A program made the translations under genes and the position numbers. A stretch of 11,916 bases of DNA from an uncultured Prevotellaceae bacterium (GTDB taxonomy: Bacteria > Bacteroidota > Bacteroidia > Bacteroidales > Muribaculaceae), in NCBI GenBank assembly GCA_900556245.1, contig USOC01000013.1, forward strand, positions 1 to 11,916, written 5' to 3'. The notes under the pieces were generated by a model. The model was not told the DNA's origin, searched no databases, and saw only the letters and a list, made by a program, of their open reading frames with translations. Below, piece after piece: positions 6,777-11,916 of this stretch; positions within the stretch are counted from its first letter, which is position 1, and each line of letters opens with the position of its first letter.

Positions 6777-8099
6777 ATGATAGATGACGCAACTTTTGGA
6801 AATATGAAGGTGGCATTCCACACGCTGGGATGCAAGTTGAACTTCGCAGAGACTTCAACCATCGGACAACTTTTGGCAGAGCGTGGAGCACAGCCTGTCA
6901 GACGTGGCGAGAAACCTGATATTTGTGTGGTCAATACCTGTACGGTTACGGAACTTGCCAATAAGAAATGCCGTCAGGAAATCCGCAAATTGTCGAAACG
7001 TTATCCCGACGCAGTGATGGTCGTGACGGGTTGCTATGCACAGCTGAACAGTCAGGAGGTGGCTGAAATCGAGGGGGTCGACATCGTGGCAGGCAACGAC
7101 CAGAAACAGGATATTGCCGACTTTGTCGACCGTTGGCTCGCTACCCGGAAAAAGACGGTGGAAGTGACTGCGTTGAAAGACATGAGGCGTTTCATTCCAT
7201 CGTGTTCGCGGGGCGACCGGACGCGGTATTTTCTGAAAGTACAGGACGGATGCGACTATTATTGCAGCTATTGTACAATTCCGCGAGCGCGCGGACGGAG
7301 CCGCAGCGGGACAATCGCCGACTTGGTGGAACAGGCGCGGAAAGCGGCGGCGGAAGGTGGCCGGGAAATAGTCATCACCGGTGTCAATATCGGTGATTTC
7401 GGCAAAAACACAGGAGAGCGATTTATCGATTTGCTTCGGGATCTGGATGCAGTGGAAGGCATCGAGCGTTATCGCATTTCCTCTCTTGAACCCGACTTGC
7501 TGACTGACGAGGTCATCGAGTTTGTTGCGTCGTCACGCCATTTTATGCCTCATTTCCACATTCCGTTGCAATCGGGGAGCGATGAGATGCTGCGGCTGAT
7601 GCGCCGGCACTACGACAGAGCGCTTTTTGCCGACAAAGTGTCGAAAATCAAGCAGCTGATGCCGGATGCTTTTATCGGTGTCGACCTGATTACCGGAATG
7701 CGCGGTGAAACGCCCGAAATTTTTGAAGACTCGAAGGATTTTGTCGCTTCACTCGACATCACACGTTTGCACGTGTTCTCCTATTCTGAACGCCCCGACA
7801 CAATGGCTCTGAAGATTCCCTATACGGTCAGCCAGCATGAAAAGCACGTTCGCACTCGTCGGATGATGGAGATTAGCGACAGAAAGCTGGCGGCTTTCAC
7901 CGAGCGTTTTATCGGCACGGTTCGTCCGGTGCTGTTTGAGCATGCCGTTGATGAAAACGGAATGATGAAAGGATTTACAGACAATTATTTGAGGGTGGAG
8001 TTGCCGGCCGACGAACGACTGTTCAACCGCATTGCCCGCGTCCGGCTTGTCGAGCCTCTCGGAGAGGACGATTTGGTAAAAGGAGAATTGGCGGAATGA
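6777..8099 (+). CDS. mtaB: tRNA t6A37 methylthiotransferase MtaB (radical SAM)
   Basis: A 440-residue protein of the MiaB/RimO/MtaB methylthiotransferase family, in the MtaB branch by overall likeness. It would convert N6-threonylcarbamoyladenosine at tRNA position 37 to the 2-methylthio form, using two 4Fe-4S clusters. Cluster ligands are visible: Cys19 (TLGCKLN), Cys55 (NTCTVTE) and Cys86 (TGCYAQ) in the N-terminal domain, and Cys159, Cys163, Cys166 (CX3CX2C) in the radical-SAM core. The rest of the core includes ITGVNIGDFG (200-209) and HIPLQSGSD (261-269). The C-terminal 60 or so residues are a TRAM-like RNA-binding domain. Start choice: ATG 6777 gives MIDDATFG before the conserved strand, an N-terminus I recall as typical of Bacteroides relatives; the internal ATG at 6804 (MKVAFHTLGC) also fits the wider family. 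With the promoter ending at 6769, the first start would be nearly leaderless. First gene of a three-gene operon. Confidence 0.9.
   Translation: MIDDATFGNMKVAFHTLGCKLNFAETSTIGQLLAERGAQPVRRGEKPDICVVNTCTVTELANKKCRQEIRKLSKRYPDAVMVVTGCYAQLNSQEVAEIEGVDIVAGNDQKQDIADFVDRWLATRKKTVEVTALKDMRRFIPSCSRGDRTRYFLKVQDGCDYYCSYCTIPRARGRSRSGTIADLVEQARKAAAEGGREIVITGVNIGDFGKNTGERFIDLLRDLDAVEGIERYRISSLEPDLLTDEVIEFVASSRHFMPHFHIPLQSGSDEMLRLMRRHYDRALFADKVSKIKQLMPDAFIGVDLITGMRGETPEIFEDSKDFVASLDITRLHVFSYSERPDTMALKIPYTVSQHEKHVRTRRMMEISDRKLAAFTERFIGTVRPVLFEHAVDENGMMKGFTDNYLRVELPADERLFNRIARVRLVEPLGEDDLVKGELAE
8078..8099 (+). promoter_or_regulatory. Ribosome binding site and 4-nt stop/start overlap between mtaB and lpxL
   Basis: AAAAGGAG at 8078-8085 is a good Shine-Dalgarno, 10 bases before the ATG at 8096. 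It lies inside the end of mtaB. The ATG overlaps the mtaB stop as ATGA (8096-8099), which suggests translational coupling. A clear Shine-Dalgarno is unusual among the genes in this window. Confidence 0.65.
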
Positions 8100-8992
8100 A
8101 CAGAACTCTGCAAAATATAGTCTATTCGCCGTTATGGCTGCTGTTTCACGGACTGGCTTTGCTGCCATTTGGTGCGCTCTATATCATTTCCGATTTGCTT
8201 GCATTCGTGGCGCGCGATGTCGTGCGTTATCGTCGCCGTATGGTCGACCTGAATCTGGCTGCGTCTTTTCCGGAAATGAGTGAAGCCGAGCGGAACAAAG
8301 TGGCACGGCGGTTTTACCGCAACTTTACCGATGTTTTTATAGAAACCATCAAACTGCTTCACGTCAGCGACAAAGCGATGAAGAAGAGAATGGTGTTTGA
8401 AGGGGCGGAGGTTATAGACCGTCATATTGCAGAAGGCCGTTCTGTCGGACTATATTGCTCGCATTTCTGCAATTGGGAGTGGATAACGTCTGTCACCCAG
8501 TGGACATTGGCAGGTCCGCAAGTGCGCTATTCGCAGGTCTACCGGCCTTTGCGCAACCGATGGTTCGACGAGTTCTACTTCGGACTCCGCAAGCGTTTCG
8601 GGTCGGAGTCGATTCCCAAAAACGGAGTGCTTCGCGCACTGCTTGCCTGTCGCCGCGAAGGCGCGGTTTTTGTTACCGGATTCATTTCCGACCAGAAACC
8701 AAGTCATAACGACGGACACCATCATGTCCCATTCTTGTCGCAACAGACTTATTTTATCACCGGGACTGAAACACTTTTGAGAAAGATGCATTCAGCCGTT
8801 GTCTATACAGACATTCAGCGCGTCGGCCGCGGTCATTATCGCGCACGTCTTGTCCCTGTCGTTGACGATGCCGCGGCTTGTGAGCAGCATGAAATAACCG
8901 ACCGCTATGCCCGGTTGCTTGAAGCGACTATCCGCAGACAGCCCGAATCCTGGCTATGGTCGCACAACCGTTGGCGCCGCCCAAAAAAGTGA
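8096..8992 (+). CDS. LpxL/HtrB-type lipid A acyltransferase
   Basis: A 298-residue lysophospholipid-acyltransferase-family protein of the LpxL/LpxM (HtrB/MsbB) group, the usual length. It would add a secondary acyl chain to a lipid A precursor at the inner face of the cytoplasmic membrane. An N-terminal hydrophobic segment (about residues 8-38) anchors it. The catalytic HX4E motif is His123-Glu128 in SHFCNWEW. Downstream, FISDQKPSHNDGHH (near 197-210) and VPFLSQQTYFITG follow the order of the family. The C-terminus is basic (SHNRWRRPKK). It overlaps mtaB by 4 bases and is followed 7 bases later by a GT2 glycosyltransferase, which fits a role in envelope glycolipid assembly. Acyl-chain length and acceptor cannot be read from sequence, so no symbol is given. 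Confidence 0.88.
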   Translation: MNRTLQNIVYSPLWLLFHGLALLPFGALYIISDLLAFVARDVVRYRRRMVDLNLAASFPEMSEAERNKVARRFYRNFTDVFIETIKLLHVSDKAMKKRMVFEGAEVIDRHIAEGRSVGLYCSHFCNWEWITSVTQWTLAGPQVRYSQVYRPLRNRWFDEFYFGLRKRFGSESIPKNGVLRALLACRREGAVFVTGFISDQKPSHNDGHHHVPFLSQQTYFITGTETLLRKMHSAVVYTDIQRVGRGHYRARLVPVVDDAAACEQHEITDRYARLLEATIRRQPESWLWSHNRWRRPKK

Positions 8993-8999
8993 GCTATTT

Positions 9000-10010
9000 A
9001 TGAAACCCGTCGGAGTCATCATATTGAATTGGAATGGAGCCGCCTTGTTGCGACGCTATTTGCCTTCTGTCGTTGCAGGCAACAGTGACGGAATTGCGGA
9101 CATCATCGTTGTAGACAATGGCAGCGACGATGAATCGCGCAATGTGCTTGAGAGAGAGTTTCCTTCAGTCAAGACGCTCTATTTCAATCAAAACTACGGT
9201 TATGCGGAAGGCTATAACCGTGCCGTGCGTCAGCTGGGCTACGAATATTCCGTGCTGCTCAACAGCGATGTCGCTGTCGAGTCGGGCTGGCTCGAACCGC
9301 TCTACGACTATGTCCGCAACCATTCCGAGGTGGCGGCATGTCAGCCAAAGATTATCAGCGACAGCGACCGAAGCCGCTTCGAATATGCCGGGGCATCAGG
9401 CGGATTTCTCGACAAGCACGGCTATCCTTATTGCCGGGGGAGAATCTTCGATACGGTAGAGTCCGATAACGGACAGTATGACGACGTGGTCGACATTTTC
9501 TGGGCAACCGGAGCCGCTCTCTTTGTCAGAACTGCCGACTATCTTGCTGCCGGAGGCCTTGATAAAGACTTCTTCGCGCACATGGAAGAAATCGACCTCT
9601 GCTGGCGAATTCACCGGTTAGGGCGTAAAATCCGTGTGGTCCCGAAAAGTCGTGTGTTTCATCTCGGAGGCGGCAGTCTGCCGGCAGGCAATCCGCGCAA
9701 GACCTATCTCAACTTCCGCAACAACCTTTTCCTGCTCTACAAGAATCTGCCGCCTCGCGAAGGGCGCAGGATGCTTCTCGTCAGACGGCTTTATGACACG
9801 CTTGCCTTCTTTATGTTTCTCGCCAAGTTTGACCTGGCCAATGCCAAGGCTGTCATACGCGCGCATAATGATTATCGCCGTGACCATCACCGCTATGACG
9901 CGCAGCGCCCTACGGAATCGATAGTCGGGCAATTCGCTTGTTTCCGCCGGAACATCATCCTTTCCTATCATCTCTGCAGGCGTCGCCGTTTCACGGATCT
10001 TCCCCGTTGA
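9000..10010 (+). CDS. GT2-family glycosyltransferase
   Basis: A 336-residue inverting glycosyltransferase of family GT2 (GT-A fold). Visible motifs: VIILNWNG at the N-terminus (6-13), VVDNGSDD for nucleotide binding (37-44), metal-site NSD at 88-90 (the DXD equivalent), FWATGAALFVR at 167-177, the acceptor-site HMEEIDLCWR at 194-203, and HLGGGS at 221-226. NFRNN follows at 238-242 with a hydrophobic amphipathic stretch near 263-277, as in rhamnosyltransferase-like members that sit at the membrane. The frame extends upstream to an ATG at 8907, but that lies inside the preceding gene; ATG 9000 starts directly at the family's first strand. It follows the LpxL-like gene by 7 bases, so it is the operon's last gene, and probably glycosylates a lipid-linked or surface glycan. 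The sugar is unknown. Confidence 0.87.
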   Translation: MKPVGVIILNWNGAALLRRYLPSVVAGNSDGIADIIVVDNGSDDESRNVLEREFPSVKTLYFNQNYGYAEGYNRAVRQLGYEYSVLLNSDVAVESGWLEPLYDYVRNHSEVAACQPKIISDSDRSRFEYAGASGGFLDKHGYPYCRGRIFDTVESDNGQYDDVVDIFWATGAALFVRTADYLAAGGLDKDFFAHMEEIDLCWRIHRLGRKIRVVPKSRVFHLGGGSLPAGNPRKTYLNFRNNLFLLYKNLPPREGRRMLLVRRLYDTLAFFMFLAKFDLANAKAVIRAHNDYRRDHHRYDAQRPTESIVGQFACFRRNIILSYHLCRRRRFTDLPR

Positions 10011-10082
10011 CAGTCACGTCACTTAAAGCATGGTTTAAACAGCACGGCATCCGCCGTCACGATACCGTCCGTGAAATGAAAC

Positions 10083-10117
10083 AAGGAGGTGTGTCGTAAT
10101 GCGCGACACACCTCCTT
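10083..10117. terminator. Bidirectional terminator between convergent operons
   Basis: A perfect 14-bp stem: 10083-10096 (AAGGAGGTGTGTCG) with 10104-10117 around a 7-base loop. It lies between the GT2 gene ending at 10010 and the minus-strand gene ending at 10139. On the minus strand it is followed by TTGTTTCATTT, a moderate T tract; the plus-strand tail is weaker (ATGTTG). Both transcripts probably end here. Confidence 0.82.
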
Positions 10118-10138
10118 ATGTTGTCAGTATGGAGGGAA

Positions 10139-11335
10139 TCAGAGTTCGAGGTCGCCGTTGAGCACTTCGTGCCAGGGAAGTCCTTGCTTGTTGAGCTCTT
10201 CCATGAACGGGTCGGGGTCGAATTCTTCTACGTTCCATACGCCGGGGCGTTTCCAAAGGCCTTTGAGGAACATCATGGCTCCGATCATGGCCGGTACGCC
10301 GGTTGTGTAGCTGACTGCCTGCATGCCTGTTTCGAGGTATGCCTCGTGGTGTGAGCAGTTGTTGTAGACGTAGTAGGTGAGCGGCTTTCCTTTTTTGTCC
10401 TTGCCGCTGATCCGGCATCCGATTGACGTTTCGCCTGTGTAGTTTTCGCCGAGTTCTTTCGGGTTTGGCAACACGGCCTTGAGGAACTGTATCGGAACGA
10501 TTTCCGTGCCGTTGTAGTTGATGGGCTTGATGCTTGCCATGCCGATGTTTTGGATGACGCGCAGGTGGGTCAGGTATTCCTGGCCGAATGTCATCCAGAA
10601 GCGCGCGCGCTTGATTGTCGGGAAGTTTTTGACGAGGCTTTCCAGCTCCTCGTGATACATGAGGTAGGACTCGCGCGGTCCGATGTTGGGATAGTTGAGG
10701 GGCTGGTGGACCGACAATGGGTCGGTTTCAATCCATTCACCGTCTTGATAGAATTTCCCTCGTTGTGTGATTTCCCGGATGTTGATTTCCGGGTTGAAGT
10801 TTGTGGCGAATGCTTTTCCGTGGTTTCCGGCGTTGCAGTCGACGATGTCGAGGTGCTCCATCTCAGAGAAATGGTGTTTAGCGGCATAGGCTGTGAATAT
10901 GCCCGACACTCCGGGGTCGAATCCGCACCCGAGGATTGCGGTGAGTCCGGCTTTCTCGAAGCGGTCTTTGTAGGCCCATTGCCAGCTGTACTGGTATTTT
11001 GCTTCGTCGAGAGGTTCATAGTTGGCCGTGTCGAGGTAGTTGACGCCGCATTCCAGACAAGCGTCCATAATTGTCAGGTCCTGATAGGGTAATGCAAGGT
11101 TGATTACCAACTCTGGCTGGTGCTTTTTGAAAAGGGCTACCAGCTGTTCGACGTTGTCGGCATCGACAGTGTCTGTCGTGATGTTTCCTTTTCCGATGGC
11201 TTTTGCCAAGGCGTCGCATTTGCTCTTTGTGCGGGAAGCAATGACGATTTCAGTGAAGATGTCGGAGTTTTGGGCGCATTTGTGTGCGGCAACGGTTCCG
11301 ACACCGCCTGCTCCGATAATTAAGACTTTTGCCAT
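10139..11335 (-). CDS. Saccharopine-dehydrogenase-family protein, probable carboxynorspermidine/carboxyspermidine dehydrogenase
   Basis: A 398-residue protein with an N-terminal Rossmann fold: VLIIGAGGVG (4-13) binds NAD(P)H, followed by ASRTKSKCDALA. The middle holds LPYQDLTIMDACLECGVNYLD and LGCGFDPGVSG, typical of the saccharopine reductase/CANSDH group, and the C-terminus holds NCSHHEAYLETGMQAVSYTTGVPA. Full-length proteins of this branch with this ending are usually carboxynorspermidine dehydrogenase, which condenses aspartate semialdehyde with putrescine or diaminopropane; Bacteroides is known to make spermidine by this route, with NspC as the following decarboxylase. NspC is not in the window. 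A true saccharopine dehydrogenase is less likely, since Bacteroidales make lysine from diaminopimelate. The ATG at 11335 begins the first beta strand; an A-rich stretch but no clear Shine-Dalgarno precedes it. The Mg2+ channel gene is 46 bases upstream on the same strand, so the two may be co-transcribed. Confidence 0.85.
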   Translation of the reverse strand: MAKVLIIGAGGVGTVAAHKCAQNSDIFTEIVIASRTKSKCDALAKAIGKGNITTDTVDADNVEQLVALFKKHQPELVINLALPYQDLTIMDACLECGVNYLDTANYEPLDEAKYQYSWQWAYKDRFEKAGLTAILGCGFDPGVSGIFTAYAAKHHFSEMEHLDIVDCNAGNHGKAFATNFNPEINIREITQRGKFYQDGEWIETDPLSVHQPLNYPNIGPRESYLMYHEELESLVKNFPTIKRARFWMTFGQEYLTHLRVIQNIGMASIKPINYNGTEIVPIQFLKAVLPNPKELGENYTGETSIGCRISGKDKKGKPLTYYVYNNCSHHEAYLETGMQAVSYTTGVPAMIGAMMFLKGLWKRPGVWNVEEFDPDPFMEELNKQGLPWHEVLNGDLEL

Positions 11336-11381
11336 TTTTCTTTTGTTTGATAAAGTGTTATTTAAAAGTTGATTTTTTGTT

Positions 11382-11916
11382 TTATAGCAGGCACATGCAG
11401 ACGGTCATGTAAATCATCATACCAATGATGTCGTTGGTGATGGTGATGAACGGTCCGGTTGCGATGGCCGGGTCGACTTTGAGTTTTTCCAGCGTCAGCG
11501 GCACGAGCGTTCCGAATGTCGCGGCAAACAGCACGACAGAGAAAAGAGAGATGGAGACTGCGATGGAAATTTTGAAGTCGGGATGGAAGCAAAACACGTT
11601 GTAGCAGAACACAAGCAGCGAGATGATGCTGGCGTTGATGAGTGCCAGCCTGAGTTCTTTCATGATTTGAGACAGGGAGTGCTTGATGTCGAGCGACCCG
11701 TTTGCCAGACCTTGCACGACGATGGCCGACGACTGGATGCCGACGTTTCCGCCCGTTCCTCCGATGAGGGGGATGAATAGGGCGATTGCCGGGTTGACAG
11801 CGAGGCTTTTTTCGAAGTTTCCGAGCAGCAGGGAGTTGGAGAGTCCGCCAATCATTCCGATGAGCAGCCAAGGGAGGCGTGCGTTTGACTGCGCAAGGAG
11901 CTTGACGTTGGATTCG
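11382..11916 (-). CDS. mgtE: MgtE-type magnesium channel, C-terminal membrane domain (5' partial)
   Basis: The last 177 codons are visible; the start lies beyond the right edge. MgtE is a homodimeric Mg2+ channel whose cytoplasmic N-terminal and CBS domains close it when Mg2+ is high; those parts would be off the window. What is seen is the membrane domain: RLPWLLIGMIGGL at the end of the plug region, IPLIGGTGGNVGIQSSAIVV (signature segment of the family with the GGN and QSS motifs), two further hydrophobic segments (LALINASIISLLVFCYNVF; then ISLFSVVLFAATFG), DPAIATGPF with the Asp expected in the ion pathway, and a last helix ending MTVCMCLL. The frame is continuous to base 11915. The neighbouring polyamine gene is downstream; any functional link is only that both handle cations. 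Confidence 0.88.
   Translation of the reverse strand, partial: ESNVKLLAQSNARLPWLLIGMIGGLSNSLLLGNFEKSLAVNPAIALFIPLIGGTGGNVGIQSSAIVVQGLANGSLDIKHSLSQIMKELRLALINASIISLLVFCYNVFCFHPDFKISIAVSISLFSVVLFAATFGTLVPLTLEKLKVDPAIATGPFITITNDIIGMMIYMTVCMCLL

Noticed and set aside
8907..8999. Upstream ATG extending the GT2 frame by 31 codons
   Set aside because: It lies inside the acyltransferase gene, and the extra residues are not part of the GT2 fold.
10083..10161. AAGGAGG followed by an ATG at 10099 and a 20-codon frame
   Set aside because: The apparent Shine-Dalgarno is the left arm of a perfect 14-bp terminator stem, the frame ends inside the opposite gene, and such strong Shine-Dalgarno use is uncommon in this phylum.

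Overview
The window looks like a chromosomal segment of a Gram-negative Bacteroidota, most likely order Bacteroidales. Three putative promoters carry the TAnnTTTG -7 element of that phylum. Most start codons lack a Shine-Dalgarno sequence. The window also holds a Bacteroidales-style biotin-dependent decarboxylase alpha chain, an MtaB, a single LpxL-type acyltransferase and a carboxy(nor)spermidine-dehydrogenase-like protein. Most genes look to be around 50-55 percent GC. I cannot name the family or genus; a Muribaculaceae- or Barnesiellaceae-like member would fit. There are no tRNA or rRNA genes, CRISPR arrays, transposases or phage genes.

Layout. (1) 1-1701 (+): 3' part of a biotin-carrying carboxyltransferase subunit (oxaloacetate decarboxylase alpha / pyruvate carboxylase B type), closed by a strong terminator. 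(2) 1764-2321: a gene-free stretch with two degenerate tandem copies of a hairpin-rich GGGGGAG repeat, followed by a very AT-rich leader. (3) 2322-2966 (+): a small, AT-rich gene for a secreted outer-membrane beta-barrel, ending at a long hairpin that faces the convergent sulfur operon. (4) 3069-5859 (-): a two-gene operon with an 808-residue four-module protein (CoA-disulfide reductase, rhodanese, TusA, DsrE-like) followed 10 nt later by a short MarR-type regulator. (5) 5976-6656 (-): an unrecognised membrane protein with a soluble N-terminal domain. (6) 6777-10010 (+): a tight operon of mtaB (tRNA methylthiotransferase), an LpxL-like lipid A acyltransferase (4-nt overlap) and a GT2 glycosyltransferase. 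Its promoter lies back to back with that of the membrane protein. (7) 10139-11335 (-): a saccharopine-dehydrogenase-family protein, probably the carboxy(nor)spermidine dehydrogenase of polyamine synthesis. (8) 11382 to the edge (-): the C-terminal transmembrane half of an MgtE Mg2+ channel.

How the genes fit together. The clearest system is the sulfur operon. One polypeptide carries a flavin/NAD(P)H disulfide (persulfide) reductase and three further sulfur-handling modules, each with its expected cysteine, plus a regulator that may sense the same chemistry. It looks like a one-chain sulfane-sulfur relay or detoxification device. The domain families are known; the physiological role of this fusion is the most interesting open question here. 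The mtaB-lpxL-GT2 operon pairs tRNA modification with envelope glycolipid assembly. The rest is housekeeping metabolism and transport.
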